A DNA stretch of 64,000 bases from positions 124,001 through 188,000 of the forward strand of contig NZ_AUEK01000008.1 of assembly GCF_000425945.1 (NCBI RefSeq). The letters run 5' to 3'. Origin of the DNA: Candidatus Solirubrobacter pratensis. Lineage in GTDB: Bacteria > Actinomycetota > Thermoleophilia > Solirubrobacterales > Solirubrobacteraceae. Below, in pieces: positions 1-10,434 of the stretch. The position numbers were made by a program, and so were the translations under genes. The notes under the pieces are model-generated. The model was not told the DNA's origin and did no database searches. It was given only the letters and a program-made list of their open reading frames with translations. How positions within the stretch are numbered: position 1 is the first letter of the stretch; each line of letters opens with the position of its first letter.

Positions 1-2
1 CA

Positions 3-1198
3 TCAGGCGAACACCTCCTGCACGGTTCCCAGGGCGTCGATCAGGCGGTCGATGTCCTCGCGCGTGTTGTGGACGGCGATCGACGCGCGCGTCGAGGCCG
101 GGGCGCCGAGGCGCCGCATCAGCGGCTGCGCGCAGTGGTGGCCGGCGCGCACGCACACGCCCTCGCGGCCGATGATCTCGGCGACGTCGTGCGGGTGGAC
201 GCCTTCCAGGACGAAGGAGACCAGCGAGCCGCGACGGTCCATGTCGTGCGTGCCGTGGATCGTCAGGCCGTCGATCTCCGACAGCCGCTCGAGCGCATAG
301 GACGTCACGTCGCGCCCGTGCTCGCGCACATTGTCCATGCCGATGCCCGACAGCCAGTCGACGGCGGCGCCGAGCCCGATCGCCTCGGCGACCGGCATCG
401 TGCCCGCCTCGAACTTCGCCGGCGGATCGGCCCAGGTCGACTCGAGCTCGCCGACGCGGGCGATCATGTGCCCGCCGCCGAGGAACGGCGGCATCTCCTC
501 GAGCAGCTCGCGCCGCCCGTGCAGGACGCCGATGCCCGTCGGCCCGTAGGCCTTGTGACCCGTCCAGGCGTAGAAGTCGGCGCCGAGGGCCGAGAAGTCC
601 ACCGGCAGCGACGGCACGGCCTGCGCCCCGTCCACCAGCACGAGCGCGCCGGCGGCATGCGCGCGCCGGGCGATCTCCTCGACCGGGTTGATCGTCCCAA
701 GCACGTTGGACACGTGCCCGACGCACACCAGCTTGGGCCGGCGCTCCAGCAGCTCGTCGAGCGCGCCGAGGTCCAGCAGCCCGTCGTCGCCGACGGGGAT
801 GTAGGCGAGCTTGGAGCCCAGGATCTGCCACGGGACGATGTTGGAGTGGTGCTCCATCTGCGTCGTCACCACGAGATCGTCGGGGCCCACGTTCGCCCGG
901 CCCCACGCGTAGGCGACCAGGTTGATCGCCTCCGTCGCGTTGCGCGTGAACACGGTCTCGCCCGGCGCGGCGCCTGCGAACGCGGCGACCTTGTCGCGCG
1001 CGGTCTCGTACGCCTCCGTCGCCTCCGCGGCGATCGCGTAGACGGAGCGGTGGATGGTCGCGCGGTAGGTCTCGTAGTAGCGGTCCATCGCCTCGATCGA
1101 CGACCGCACGGTCTGCGACGTGGCGGCCGTGTCGAGGTAGACCAGGCCCTCCCGCGCCAGGACCGGGAACTCGGCCGAGGTCGGGACCGCGAGGCTCA

Positions 1199-1199
<1 letters not shown>
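3..1199 (-). CDS. sufS: Cysteine desulfurase SufS
   Basis: PLP-dependent group II cysteine desulfurase that takes sulfur from L-cysteine for Fe-S cluster assembly in the cytoplasm. The 398-residue length is normal for SufS. The PLP lysine is K216 in TGHK, and the persulfide-forming cysteine is C356 in the context RAGHHCAQP. The conserved EHHSN segment near residue 116 is also present. Its ATG overlaps the sufC stop by one base (TAATG), so translation is probably coupled. The stop codon lies three bases from the left window edge, so the gene is complete but further suf genes (sufU, sufB, sufD) would have to lie outside. Assignment is secure. Confidence 0.95.
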
Positions 1200-1972
<773 letters not shown>

Positions 1973-2022
1973 TATGTCCTAGTGAGGTCGGATGATCGGG
2001 GTGGGGCGGAGGGGCTGCCGCC

Positions 2023-2469
2023 TCATACAGTCACGGCAGGGCGCGCGTCGAACTCGACGAGCTCGGCCAGCGTGGTCCGCTGCAGCGAGGCGATCACGCC
2101 CATCTGCACGCGCGTCCACAGCAGCTTCGTCGCGCAGGCGCCGCCGTCGAAGCCATGCGAGCAAAGCACGTGGCCGTCGTGGTCGTCGAGGAAGCAGTCC
2201 ATCGGGGCGATCGCGCCCTCGAGCGCCAGCACCGCCTGGTCCATCGTGATCTCCGCCGCCGGGCGGGCGAGCACGTAGCCGCCGTGCGCCCCGCGGGTCG
2301 CCGCGACGAGCTCGGCCTTCTTGAGCAGGGCGACGATGCGCTCGCAGTACGCCAGCGGCAGGTTCTCGACCTCGGCGATCGCCTTCAGGGACACCGGCTG
2401 CCCGCTCTCCTGGCGGCCGAGCTGGATGAGCAGCCTGACCCCGTACTCCGCCTTGGTCGTGAAGATCAT
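2023..2469 (-). CDS. Rrf2-family regulator, IscR/SufR type
   Basis: Winged-helix Rrf2 repressor with a probable Fe-S sensor. The 148 residues start with the family signature MIFTTKAEYGVRLL and carry the recognition wing RGAHGGYVLARP. Three cysteines, C92, C103 and C112, sit where IscR carries its [2Fe-2S] ligands; spacing is C-X10-C-X8-C, longer than the C-X5-C-X5-C of E. coli IscR. Its place directly upstream of sufC points to feedback control of Fe-S assembly (inference). A TAGGCT box lies 9 nt before the ATG, consistent with a leaderless transcript. Confidence 0.9.
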   Translation of the reverse strand: MIFTTKAEYGVRLLIQLGRQESGQPVSLKAIAEVENLPLAYCERIVALLKKAELVAATRGAHGGYVLARPAAEITMDQAVLALEGAIAPMDCFLDDHDGHVLCSHGFDGGACATKLLWTRVQMGVIASLQRTTLAELVEFDARPAVTV

Positions 2470-2536
2470 CGGCCGTAAAGCCTACCAACGCGGTCGGAGT
2501 TCGTCCGAGAACTCGATCGCGGCGGCGAAGCTATAG

Positions 2537-2647
2537 GGGGCATGGACCGGCTACTGGCAGAAGGACTACAAGCCCGGCACGCTGATCGGCTGGAGCGTCA
2601 TGGACCGTGTCGAAGTGGTGAACCGGATCAAGGAGCGCCCGGACTGA
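2537..2647 (+). pseudogene. Short C-terminal gene remnant (cyclophilin-like?)
   Basis: An open stretch of 36 codons after an in-frame TAG, ending in TGA, with no start codon before its interior. It reads [15 protein letters not shown] and ends [11 protein letters not shown]. The last part weakly recalls the GMDVVDRI tail of cyclophilin-type peptidyl-prolyl isomerases. It probably is the relic of a deleted gene between the rrf2 promoter and typA. The family guess is weak; the remnant interpretation is moderate. Confidence 0.3.
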
Positions 2648-2669
2648 GGCGCCTATCCTCACGGGCCGC

Positions 2670-4493
2670 ATGCAACGCCGTGAGGATCTGAGAAACGTCG
2701 CCATCATCGCCCACGTCGACCACGGGAAGACGACGCTGGTCGACGCCATGCTGTGGCAGTCGGGCGCGTTCCGCGAGAACCAGGACGTCAATGACCGGGT
2801 CATGGACTCGATGGACCTGGAGCGCGAGAAGGGCATCACGATCCTCGCGAAGAACACGGCCGTCCGCCACGACGGCGTGAAGCTGAACATCGTCGACACG
2901 CCCGGGCACGCGGACTTCGGCGGCGAGGTCGAGCGCGGGCTGACGATGGTCGACGGCGTGCTGCTGCTCGTCGACGCGTCCGAGGGCCCGCTGCCGCAGA
3001 CGCGGTTCGTGCTGCGCAAGGCGCTCGAGGGCCACCTGCCGGTGATCCTCGTCGTCAACAAGGTCGACCGTCCCGACGCGCGCATCTCCGAGGTCGTCGA
3101 CGAGGTCTACGAGCTGTTCATCGACCTCGGCGCGAGCGAGGACCAGATCGAGTTCCCGATCGTCTACACGAACGCGAAGGCCGGCCGCGCCTCGCTGACC
3201 CCGACCGATCCCGGAACGACGCTGCAGCCACTGCTGGACCTGCTGGTCGAGCACATCCCGGCGCCGGAGTACGACGAGTCCAAGCCGCTGCAGGCGCACG
3301 TCACCAACCTCGACGCCTCGCCCTATGTCGGCCGGCTCGCGATCTGCCGCGTCCACAACGGCACGATCCGCAAGGGCAAGCCGATCGCCTGGTGCCGCGC
3401 CGACGGGACCGTGACCAGCGCGCGCGTCGCCGAGCTGTACGTGACCGAGGCGCTCGACCGCGTCGACGCCGAGGAGGCGGGCCCGGGCGAGATCATCGCC
3501 GTCGCCGGCCTGGCGGACGTCACGATCGGCGAGACGCTGGCCGACTCCGACGATCCGCGCCCGCTGCCCGTGATCACGGTCGATGAGCCGTCGATCTCGG
3601 TCACGATCGGCATCAACCACTCGCCGCTGGCGGGCAAGGACGGCGACAAGCTGACCGCGCGCCAGATCGAGAGCCGGCTCGAGCAGGAGCTGATCGGCAA
3701 CGTCTCGATCCGCGTCCTGCCCACCGAGCGTCCCGACACCTGGGAAGTCCAGGGCCGCGGCGAGCTCCAGCTGGCGATCCTCGTCGAGCTGATGCGCCGC
3801 GAGGGCTTCGAGCTGACCGTCGGCAAGCCGCAGGTCGTCATCCGCGAGGTCGACGGCACGCGCCACGAGCCCGTCGAGCGCCTGACGATCGACGTGCCGG
3901 AGGACTACGTCGGCGTGATCACGCAGATGCTCGCCCTGCGCAAGGGCCGCATGGAGCAGATGATCAACCACGGCACGGGCTGGGTCCGGATGGACTACCT
4001 CGTCCCCGCGCGCGGGCTGATCGGCTTCCGCACCGAGTTCCTCACCGAGACGCGCGGCACCGGCCTGCTGCACCACGTCTTCGACCGCTGGGAGCCGTGG
4101 GCCGGCGACATGCGCCTGCGGCCGACCGGCAGCCTCGTCGCCGACCGCGCCGGCAAGACGGCCTCGTTCGCGCTGTTCAACCTGCAGGAGCGCGGCGTGA
4201 TGTTCGTCGAGCCCGGCGAGGACGTCTACGAGGGCATGATCGTGGGCGAGAATGCGCGCGCGGAGGACCTCGACGTCAACGCCGTCAAGGAGAAGCACCT
4301 GACCAACATGCGCTCGTCGACCTCCGACGTGCTCGTGCGGCTCGTGCCGGCGCGCAAGCTCTCGCTCGACCAGGCGCTGGAGTTCGTGCGCGAGGACGAG
4401 TGCGTCGAGGTGACCCCGGCTGCCGTGCGCCTGCGCAAGGTCGCGTTGAGCGCGGTGGACCGCGTGAAGGCCGCCCGGCGCATGCGCGCGTAG
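2670..4493 (+). CDS. typA: Translational GTPase TypA/BipA
   Basis: Ribosome-associated GTPase of the EF-G family, needed for ribosome assembly and growth under stress. The 607-residue length is typical. G1 is AHVDHGKTT (14-22), the switch I segment is EREKGITI (51-58), G3 is DTPGH (76-80) and G4 is NKVD (130-133). The C-terminal half carries the BipA-specific region ending in the EDECVEVTP stretch. A TATCCT box 10 nt before the ATG and no clear Shine-Dalgarno sequence suggest a leaderless transcript. It stands alone, followed 32 nt later by a histidine kinase gene that has its own TACACT box. Confidence 0.95.
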   Translation: MQRREDLRNVAIIAHVDHGKTTLVDAMLWQSGAFRENQDVNDRVMDSMDLEREKGITILAKNTAVRHDGVKLNIVDTPGHADFGGEVERGLTMVDGVLLLVDASEGPLPQTRFVLRKALEGHLPVILVVNKVDRPDARISEVVDEVYELFIDLGASEDQIEFPIVYTNAKAGRASLTPTDPGTTLQPLLDLLVEHIPAPEYDESKPLQAHVTNLDASPYVGRLAICRVHNGTIRKGKPIAWCRADGTVTSARVAELYVTEALDRVDAEEAGPGEIIAVAGLADVTIGETLADSDDPRPLPVITVDEPSISVTIGINHSPLAGKDGDKLTARQIESRLEQELIGNVSIRVLPTERPDTWEVQGRGELQLAILVELMRREGFELTVGKPQVVIREVDGTRHEPVERLTIDVPEDYVGVITQMLALRKGRMEQMINHGTGWVRMDYLVPARGLIGFRTEFLTETRGTGLLHHVFDRWEPWAGDMRLRPTGSLVADRAGKTASFALFNLQERGVMFVEPGEDVYEGMIVGENARAEDLDVNAVKEKHLTNMRSSTSDVLVRLVPARKLSLDQALEFVREDECVEVTPAAVRLRKVALSAVDRVKAARRMRA

Positions 4494-4525
4494 ATCGCGC
4501 CTACACTCGGGCACGGACAGGCACG

Positions 4526-6235
4526 ATGCCCGACGGCCCACTGCGCTTCGAGGACTTGCTGGAGGCTGCGCCGGACGCCATGGTAGGCGTGGACGCGGCC
4601 GGCTGCGCCGTGTTCGCGAACGCCCGCGCGAAGACGCTCCTCGGCCGCGACCCGGTGGGTGCGGCCCTCGGCCCGCTGCCCGCGAGCCTGACGGTCACGC
4701 GGAGTCCGATGGGCGAGCTCGAGCTGCTCGTCATGCGCCCCGCGGAGCCGGCCGTCGAGCAGCTGCGCGCGGCGCTCGACAACAGCCCGTCGGTGATCTA
4801 CCTCAAGGATCCCGAGGGCCGCTACCTGCTCGTCAACCGCGCCTTCGCGCGCCTGCACGCCCGCCCGCCCGACGAGCTCGTCGGCCGGCTGGACCGCGAG
4901 CAGCTCGCGCCGGAGGTCGCCGAGCGCATGCGCATCGACGACCTGCGCGTGATGAGCTCGCGCGAGCCGATCGAGATCCAGGAGGAGGTCACGCACGGCG
5001 ACGAGACGCGCACGTTCCTCTCCGTCAAGTTCCCGCTCCTCGACGGCGACGGCGCGCTCTACGGCGTCGGCGGGGTCGCGACCGACATCACGCACCACCT
5101 GCGCCTGGAGGCGCGGCTGCGCGACGCGCAGCGGCTCGAGGCGGTCGGGCAGCTCGCGGGCGGCGTCGCGCACGACTTCAACAACCTGATCGCGGTGATC
5201 GCGAACTACGCCGCGTTCGTGCGCAAGGAGCTGCCCGACGGCAGCCGCGCCGCCGGCGACGCCGACCAGATCCTCGCCGCCAGCCGGCGCGCGTCGGACC
5301 TCACGCGGCGGCTGCTGCTGTTCTCGCGCCGCCGGTCCGGCACGCCCGAGGTGCTCTCGATCCGGCGCGTGATCGAGGGCGTCGAGACCGTGCTGCGCCA
5401 GACGCTCGGCGCCGACGTCGAGCTGCACGTGCACTGCGACCAGCGCCTGTGGGAGGTCGAGGCCGACCGCAACCAGCTCGAGCAGGTGCTGATGAACCTC
5501 ACGCTCAACGCCCGCGAGGCGATGCCGGAGGGCGGCAGGCTGCGCATCGAGGCGCACAACGACGTGATGCGGACCGACACGGACTCCTCCCGCGCGGTGC
5601 GGCTCGAGGTCACCGACAGCGGCCGCGGGATGGCGCGCGAGGTGATCGCGCACGCCTTCGAGCCGTTCTTCACGACCAAGCCGGCCGGCGGCATCGGGCT
5701 CGGCCTCGCCACGGTGCACGGCATCGTGACCAAGGCCGGCGGCCGCGTCGGGCTCGTGTCCGAGCCGGGCCGCGGCACGACCGTGACCGTCTGGCTTCCC
5801 GCCGCGCGCCGCGGCGCGCCCGCGTACCGCCCGCCCTCCGGAGCGCCGCGCGGGCGTGGCGAGACGGCACTGGTGGTGGAGGACGCCGACGCCGTGCGCG
5901 TGCTCACCGGCCGCATCCTCTACTCCGCCGGCTACCAGGTGATCCCGGTGGAGAACGGGGCCGTCGCGCTGGAGCGGCTGGACGGCGCCGACGTGCTCGT
6001 GACCGACGTCGTTATGCCGGGGATGTCCGGCGTCGAGCTGGCGACCGCGGCGCGCGAGCTCCGGCCAGGCCTGCCGGTCGTGTTCGTCTCGGGCTACACG
6101 GGCAACGAGACGATCGCCTCGCCGAGCGACCCGGCGACCGCCTTCCTCGCCAAGCCGTTCGACGGCGACGACCTGCTGCGCGCCGTGCGGGCGACGCTCG
6201 ACGGCGCCGCCCGCACGCGCGCGGCCCATTCGTAG
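4526..6235 (+). CDS. PAS-containing hybrid histidine kinase with C-terminal receiver
   Basis: Cytoplasmic hybrid sensor kinase of 569 residues with no membrane segment. A weak N-terminal PAS-like part (about 1-60) is followed by a clearer PAS domain (about 80-195). The HisKA H box VAHDFNN has phospho-acceptor H216. The HATPase domain shows the N box NLTLNAREAMP (324-334), G1 DSGRGM, F box FEPFFTTK and G2 GIGLGLATVHG. The receiver at about 446-560 has the phosphorylatable Asp D494 (VTDVVMPG) and conserved K543. ATG 4526 was chosen because homology begins there; a TACACT box lies 18 nt upstream. No partner regulator is next to it, only a response-regulator fragment downstream. Confidence 0.9.
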   Translation: MPDGPLRFEDLLEAAPDAMVGVDAAGCAVFANARAKTLLGRDPVGAALGPLPASLTVTRSPMGELELLVMRPAEPAVEQLRAALDNSPSVIYLKDPEGRYLLVNRAFARLHARPPDELVGRLDREQLAPEVAERMRIDDLRVMSSREPIEIQEEVTHGDETRTFLSVKFPLLDGDGALYGVGGVATDITHHLRLEARLRDAQRLEAVGQLAGGVAHDFNNLIAVIANYAAFVRKELPDGSRAAGDADQILAASRRASDLTRRLLLFSRRRSGTPEVLSIRRVIEGVETVLRQTLGADVELHVHCDQRLWEVEADRNQLEQVLMNLTLNAREAMPEGGRLRIEAHNDVMRTDTDSSRAVRLEVTDSGRGMAREVIAHAFEPFFTTKPAGGIGLGLATVHGIVTKAGGRVGLVSEPGRGTTVTVWLPAARRGAPAYRPPSGAPRGRGETALVVEDADAVRVLTGRILYSAGYQVIPVENGAVALERLDGADVLVTDVVMPGMSGVELATAARELRPGLPVVFVSGYTGNETIASPSDPATAFLAKPFDGDDLLRAVRATLDGAARTRAAHS

Positions 6236-6260
6236 GCGAGCGCGCTCGTCACGGGGTCGA

Positions 6261-6285
6261 CCGCGTCGATCGCCCTTCGACGCGG
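6261..6285. terminator. Hairpin after the histidine kinase gene
   Basis: A perfect 9-bp stem (CCGCGTCGA / TCGACGCGG) with a 7-nt loop begins 26 nt after the kinase stop codon. There is no T-run, as is common in GC-rich actinobacteria. A transcription-termination role is inferred from position only. Confidence 0.4.
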
Positions 6286-6364
6286 CATCGAGGCGACGCG
6301 GCGGGTGCTCGCCGAGGCCGGCGACCACGCGATGCAGGTCCTGATGCTGACCACGTTCGACCTC
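6284..6364 (+). pseudogene. Remnant of a NarL-type response regulator receiver domain
   Basis: One frame reads GIEATRRVLAEAG followed by VLMLTTFDL. These are hallmark segments of the NarL/LuxR receiver domain (alpha-3 helix, then the strand ending LTTFD). Nothing before or after continues the domain: the frame runs into unrelated sequence and there is no HTH. It is a short relic, perhaps of a regulator once paired with a nearby kinase. Confidence 0.55.
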
Positions 6365-6370
6365 AAACTC

Positions 6371-6386
6371 GGGGATTGCAATCCCC
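6371..6386. promoter_or_regulatory. Perfect 16-bp palindrome upstream of the sulfate operon
   Basis: GGGGATTGCAATCCCC is a perfect inverted repeat with no spacer, ending 18 nt before the -35-like box of the cysP promoter. Its AT-rich centre stands out from the GC-rich surroundings. It is a good operator candidate for the operon; the convergent Rrf2 regulator at 9973-10434 is one possible ligand (inference). Confidence 0.5.
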
Positions 6387-6403
6387 AGACGCGCCTCATA
6401 AAC

Positions 6404-6432
6404 TCGACCGGGGAAGTCGACTTTGGTATAAG
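6404..6432 (+). promoter_or_regulatory. Promoter of cysP (TCGACC-N17-TATAAG)
   Basis: A -35-like TCGACC (6404-6409), a 17-nt spacer and a -10-like TATAAG (6427-6432) lie immediately before cysP. The ATG is only 9 nt past the -10 box, which would place the transcript start at or very near the start codon. Confidence 0.6.
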
Positions 6433-6441
6433 ACCGAACCC

Positions 6442-7467
6442 ATGTCGGGTTTGAGATATTTCGTAGGCATCGCAGTCCTCGCCGCAGTCATCGCCGGATG
6501 CGGCGGAGCCGCCGATACGAAGGACTCCGGTGCGTCGAGCGCCGCGAGCGGCGGCTCGGGCTCGAAGGCGAAGCTCTCGCTGGTCGCCTACTCCACGCCG
6601 CAGGTCGTCTACGACGAGGTGATCCCGGCGTTCGCGAAGACTTCCGCCGGCCAGGGCGTCTCCTTCACGCAGTCCTACGGCGCCTCAGGCGATCAGTCGC
6701 GCGCCGTCGCCGCCGGCCAGCCCGCCGACGTCGTCGCCTTCTCGCTCGCGCCGGACGTCGACAAGCTCGTCAAGACGGGCCTCGTCGCCGACGATTGGGC
6801 AGACACGCCGACCAAGGGCTTCGTCTCGAACTCGGTCGTCGTGCTGATGGTCCGCAAGGGCAACCCGAAGCACATCAAGACGTGGGCCGACCTGCTCAAG
6901 CCCGGGGTCGAGGTGCTGACGCCGAACCCGTTCACCTCGGGCGGCGCGAAGTGGAACCTGATGGGCGCCTACGGTGCACAGCTCAAGCTCGGCAAGTCGC
7001 CGGCGCAGGCGACCGACTACGTCCGCCGGCTGCTCACCGAGCACGTCAAGGTGCAGGACAAGAGCGGCCGCGAGTCGGTGCAGAACTTCCTCGGCGGCAA
7101 CGGCGACGTCTGCATCTCCTACGAGAACGAGGCGATCACGGCCCAGCAGAAGGGCTCTGACGTCGATTACGTGATCCCGGACCAGACGCTGCTGATCCAG
7201 AACCCGATCGCCGTCACCGCGAAGGCCAAGCCGCAGGCCAAGGCGTTCGTGGACTACGCGCTCTCCAAGCCGGCGCAGGAGCTCTTCGCCAAGCACGGCT
7301 ACCGGCCCGTGATCGACGGCGTCACGCCGGCGTTCCCGACGCCGAAGCAGCTGTTCACGATCGACGACCTCGGCGGCTGGACGAAGGTCAACGACGAGTT
7401 CTTCGACCCCGACAAGGGGACGTTCGCCAAGATCGAGTCCGAAGCGGGGGTCTCCACTGACAAGTGA
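6442..7467 (+). CDS. cysP: Sulfate ABC transporter substrate-binding lipoprotein
   Basis: Extracytoplasmic sulfate-binding protein, 341 residues, of the CysP/Sbp family. A lipoprotein signal ends in VIAGC with the lipidated C20, followed by a Ser/Gly-rich linker. Family segments include YDEVIPAF, SYGASGDQSRAV, TPNPFTSGGAKW and the GDVCISYENEA motif near the anion pocket. It is first in an operon with two permeases and an ATPase; the permease frame begins before its stop codon. Thiosulfate or molybdate are possible alternatives, but the motifs fit sulfate best. Confidence 0.9.
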   Translation: MSGLRYFVGIAVLAAVIAGCGGAADTKDSGASSAASGGSGSKAKLSLVAYSTPQVVYDEVIPAFAKTSAGQGVSFTQSYGASGDQSRAVAAGQPADVVAFSLAPDVDKLVKTGLVADDWADTPTKGFVSNSVVVLMVRKGNPKHIKTWADLLKPGVEVLTPNPFTSGGAKWNLMGAYGAQLKLGKSPAQATDYVRRLLTEHVKVQDKSGRESVQNFLGGNGDVCISYENEAITAQQKGSDVDYVIPDQTLLIQNPIAVTAKAKPQAKAFVDYALSKPAQELFAKHGYRPVIDGVTPAFPTPKQLFTIDDLGGWTKVNDEFFDPDKGTFAKIESEAGVSTDK

Positions 7468-8260
7468 GACCGTCGCCCTGCCGAGGGTCCCGCGCGCCGC
7501 ACGACGGGCACGGGGGAACCTCGGGCTCGGGATCAGCACGATCTGGCTGAGCCTGATCGTGCTGATCCCGCTCGCGTCCGTGGTCGTGAAGTCGACGGAG
7601 GCGCACTTCTGGTCCGTGGTCACCTCGCCGCGGGCCATCTCGGCGTTCGAGCTCACGATCGGGATCTCGCTGGCGGTCGCGGCGATCAACGCCGCCGCCG
7701 GGACGCTGATCGCGTGGGTGCTCGTGCGCGACCGCTTCTTCGGCAAGGGCGTCGTCGACGCGTTCGTGGACCTCCCCTTTGCGCTGCCGACGATCGTCGC
7801 GGGACTGACCCTGCTGGCGCTGTACGGGAAGTCGTCGCCGTTCGGGATCGACATCTCCTACACGCGCTGGGCGATCCTGCTTGCGCTGCTGTTCGTGACG
7901 CTGCCGTTCGTCGTGCGGTCCGTCCAGCCGGTGCTGATCGAGCTCGATCCGGAGATGGAGCAGGCCGCGGCGTCGCTGGGCGCCACCGAGGCGCAGTCGT
8001 TCCGGCGCATCGTGCTGCCGAACCTGTGGCCGGCGATCGTCTCCGGCGCCGCGCTGGCGTTCGCGCGCGCGGTGGGGGAGTTCGGCTCGGTCGTGCTGAT
8101 CAGCGGCAACATCCCGCGCAAGACCGAGGTCGTCTCGGTGTTCGCGTTCGCGCAGATCGAGAGCGACGCGACGGCCAGCGCGGCGGCGATCTCGGTCGTG
8201 CTGCTGGCGCTCTCCCTGCTCGTGCTGCTCGGCATCCGCTCGCTCGGGAGGACGCGATGA
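7457..8260 (+). CDS. cysT: Sulfate ABC transporter permease CysT
   Basis: Inner-membrane permease of the sulfate importer. The MetI-type coupling motif appears as EQAAASLGATEAQSFRRIVLPN. The first recognised start, GTG 7559, would cut the first membrane helix (ISTIWLSLIVLIPLASVV) in half. The open frame extends upstream to CTG 7457, preceded by a GGGGG run, and would give the basic leader LTSETVALPRVPRAARRAR seen in this family. I therefore place the start near 7457, overlapping cysP by 11 nt. Neither ATG, GTG nor TTG is available between 7457 and 7559, so the exact start is uncertain. It ends in an ATGA overlap with cysW. Confidence 0.85.
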   Translation: MTSETVALPRVPRAARRARGNLGLGISTIWLSLIVLIPLASVVVKSTEAHFWSVVTSPRAISAFELTIGISLAVAAINAAAGTLIAWVLVRDRFFGKGVVDAFVDLPFALPTIVAGLTLLALYGKSSPFGIDISYTRWAILLALLFVTLPFVVRSVQPVLIELDPEMEQAAASLGATEAQSFRRIVLPNLWPAIVSGAALAFARAVGEFGSVVLISGNIPRKTEVVSVFAFAQIESDATASAAAISVVLLALSLLVLLGIRSLGRTR

Positions 8261-9033
8261 GCCGCATCGGCCTTCGCGTCGTCGCGCTCGGCTACCTCGC
8301 CGCGTTGCTGCTGTTCCCGGTCGCGCTGATCTTCTATCGGACGTTCGAGCACGGGCTCGGCGCCGTCTTTGACTCCGTGACCACGCCCGCGGCCATCAGC
8401 GCGTTCTGGCTCACGATCGAGGTCGCGCTGATCGCGGTGCCGCTGAACACGGCGTTCGGCGTGATCACGGCGCTGGCGCTCGCGCGCGGGCGGTTCCGCG
8501 GCAAGGCGCTGCTGGACGGGCTGATCGACCTCCCGTTCGCGGTCTCGCCGGTCGTGATCGGCCTGGCGCTGGTGCTCGTGTACGGCCGCGGCGGCTGGAT
8601 CCAACTCCCGTTCCAGGTGATCTTCTCGCTGCCGGGGATCGTGCTCGCGACCGTCTTCGTCTCGCTCCCGTTCGTCGTCCGCGAGGTCACACCGGTGCTG
8701 CGCGAGGTCGGCGACGAGCAGGAGCAGGCCGCCTCGACGCTCGGCGCGAGCGGCTGGCAGGCGTTCTGGCGCATCACGCTCCCGGCGATCCGCTGGGGCA
8801 TCGCGTACGGCGTCGTGCTGTCGACAGCGCGCGCGATCGGCGAGTTCGGCGCGGTCAGCGTGGTGTCGGGCAAGATCGCCGGCGAGACGATGACGCTCAC
8901 GCTGCTCGTCGAGCAGCGCTTCAACAACTACGACCTGGCCGGCGCCTACGCCGCCTCGGCGCTGCTCGCGGTGATCGCGCTCGCGACGCTGCTGCTCATG
9001 ACCCGACTCAAGCCCCGGAGGTCCGAAGCATGA
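8257..9033 (+). CDS. cysW: Sulfate ABC transporter permease CysW
   Basis: Second membrane subunit of the sulfate importer, 258 residues, with about six membrane segments and the EAA-type coupling loop [22 protein letters not shown]. It starts at the ATG inside an ATGA overlap with cysT and ends in an ATGA overlap with cysA, so the three genes are translationally coupled. A longer open frame extends upstream but is antisense-like shadow of cysT; the family N-terminus fits ATG 8257. Confidence 0.92.
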   Translation: MSRIGLRVVALGYLAALLLFPVALIFYRTFEHGLGAVFDSVTTPAAISAFWLTIEVALIAVPLNTAFGVITALALARGRFRGKALLDGLIDLPFAVSPVVIGLALVLVYGRGGWIQLPFQVIFSLPGIVLATVFVSLPFVVREVTPVLREVGDEQEQAASTLGASGWQAFWRITLPAIRWGIAYGVVLSTARAIGEFGAVSVVSGKIAGETMTLTLLVEQRFNNYDLAGAYAASALLAVIALATLLLMTRLKPRRSEA

Positions 9034-9983
9034 TCGCCGCCACCGAAGTGACGAAGCGCTTCGGCGACTTCGTCGCGCTCGACGACGTGTCGGTCGAGGT
9101 TCCCGACGGCTCGCTCGTCGCGCTGCTCGGCCCGTCGGGCTCCGGCAAGTCGACGCTGCTGCGGATCATCGCCGGGCTGGAGACGCCGGACGCGGGCGCG
9201 GTCGTCATCCACGGCGAGGACGTCACGCTCGTACCGGCGCGCAAGCGCGGGATCGGGTTCGTGTTCCAGCACTACGCCGCGTTCAAGCACATGAGCGTGC
9301 GCGACAACGTCGCGTTCGGCCTGAAGATCCGGCGCGAGAAGCAGGACGTCGTGCGCGGGCGGGTCGACGAGCTGCTCGAGATCGTCGGCCTGACCGGTTG
9401 GGCCGACCGCTACCCGTCGCAGCTGTCGGGCGGCCAGCGCCAGCGGATGGCGCTGGCGCGGGCGCTCGCGGTGCAGCCGAAGGTGCTGCTGCTCGACGAG
9501 CCGTTCGGGGCGCTGGACGCGAACGTCCGGCAGGAGCTGCGCGAGTGGCTGCGGCGGCTGCACGACGAGGTCCACGTCACGACCGTGCTCGTCACGCACG
9601 ATCAGGAGGAGGCGATGGCGATCGCGGACCGGATCGTCGTCCTGGACAAGGGGCGCGTGCAGCAGACCGGCGCGCCGCGCGAGCTCTACGAGCAGCCGGC
9701 GAACGCGTTCGTGATGAAGTTCCTCGGCCCGGTGTCGACGCTGCACGACCGGCTCGTGCGCCCGCACGACCTCGTGCTCTCCAGCGAGCCGGGCGACGAC
9801 TCGGTCGAGGCGATGGTGACGCGCGTGGTCTACCTCGGCTTCGAGGTGCGCGTGGAGCTGGAGCTCGCGCCGGACGGCGTGATCTCGGTGCAGCTGACCA
9901 AGGCCGAGGCCGACGAGCTCGAGGTGCGCGCGGGCGACATCGTCCACGTGCGTCCGACGGCCGCGCCGGTCTTCAGCGCGTGA
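9030..9983 (+). CDS. cysA: Sulfate ABC transporter ATPase CysA
   Basis: Cytoplasmic ATPase energising sulfate uptake, 317 residues. Walker A is GPSGSGKST (34-42), the Q loop begins [12 protein letters not shown] (77-88), the signature is LSGGQRQR (132-139), Walker B is [12 protein letters not shown] (152-163) and the switch histidine is H190 in VTHDQEE. A C-terminal TOBE-like domain follows. Its 3' end overlaps, tail to tail, the last 11 nt of a minus-strand Rrf2 regulator. Confidence 0.93.
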   Translation: MIAATEVTKRFGDFVALDDVSVEVPDGSLVALLGPSGSGKSTLLRIIAGLETPDAGAVVIHGEDVTLVPARKRGIGFVFQHYAAFKHMSVRDNVAFGLKIRREKQDVVRGRVDELLEIVGLTGWADRYPSQLSGGQRQRMALARALAVQPKVLLLDEPFGALDANVRQELREWLRRLHDEVHVTTVLVTHDQEEAMAIADRIVVLDKGRVQQTGAPRELYEQPANAFVMKFLGPVSTLHDRLVRPHDLVLSSEPGDDSVEAMVTRVVYLGFEVRVELELAPDGVISVQLTKAEADELEVRAGDIVHVRPTAAPVFSA

Positions 9984-10434
9984 CCCAGGACTCCGGGTCC
10001 TTGGCGAGCGCGGTGACCTTGTCCGGCAGGTCCCCACTGGCGAGGTCGGCGAGCGTGACTCGCTCGACGACGTCGCGCAGGTTCGTGCGCACCGCGATCC
10101 ACACGCGCTGCAGCGGCTCGGCCGGACCGGTGTAGTTCACCGTCTCCGGGCGCTCGCCGCGGACGGCCGCGAGCGGGCCGTCGACGGCGCGGATCACGTC
10201 CGCGACGGTGATCTCCGCGGCGGGCCTGGAGAGCCGGTGGCCGCCCTCGGCGCCGCGCAGGCTGGTGACGAGCCCGGCGTGGCGCATGTCGGACAGGATG
10301 TTCTCGAGGAAGCGCTGCGGGATGGCTTGGGAGGTGGCGATCGCCTCGGCGCGCACCGGCGCGCCGCCCGGCTGGGCGGCGGCGAGCTCGGCGGCGGCGC
10401 GGACGGCGTAGTCGGCCTTTGCGGAGACCTTCAC
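9973..10434 (-). CDS. Rrf2-family regulator without Fe-S cysteines (CymR-like)
   Basis: Winged-helix repressor of 153 residues beginning [17 protein letters not shown] and carrying the wing [12 protein letters not shown]. It contains no cysteine, so it cannot bind the IscR-type cluster, and the region [22 protein letters not shown] is typical of CymR-like sulfur regulators. Known CymR proteins control sulfur uptake through the cysteine synthase complex. Lying convergent to the sulfate importer, it is a plausible regulator of it (inference). Start is GTG; it overlaps the preceding small gene by 4 nt (GTGA). Confidence 0.85.
   Translation of the reverse strand: MKVSAKADYAVRAAAELAAAQPGGAPVRAEAIATSQAIPQRFLENILSDMRHAGLVTSLRGAEGGHRLSRPAAEITVADVIRAVDGPLAAVRGERPETVNYTGPAEPLQRVWIAVRTNLRDVVERVTLADLASGDLPDKVTALAKDPESWVTR

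Noticed and set aside
2628-4541. Long open frame antisense to typA (over 600 codons)
   Set aside because: It is Arg/His/Asp-rich, has no family motif, and lies opposite a certain gene; GC-rich codon bias keeps antisense frames open.
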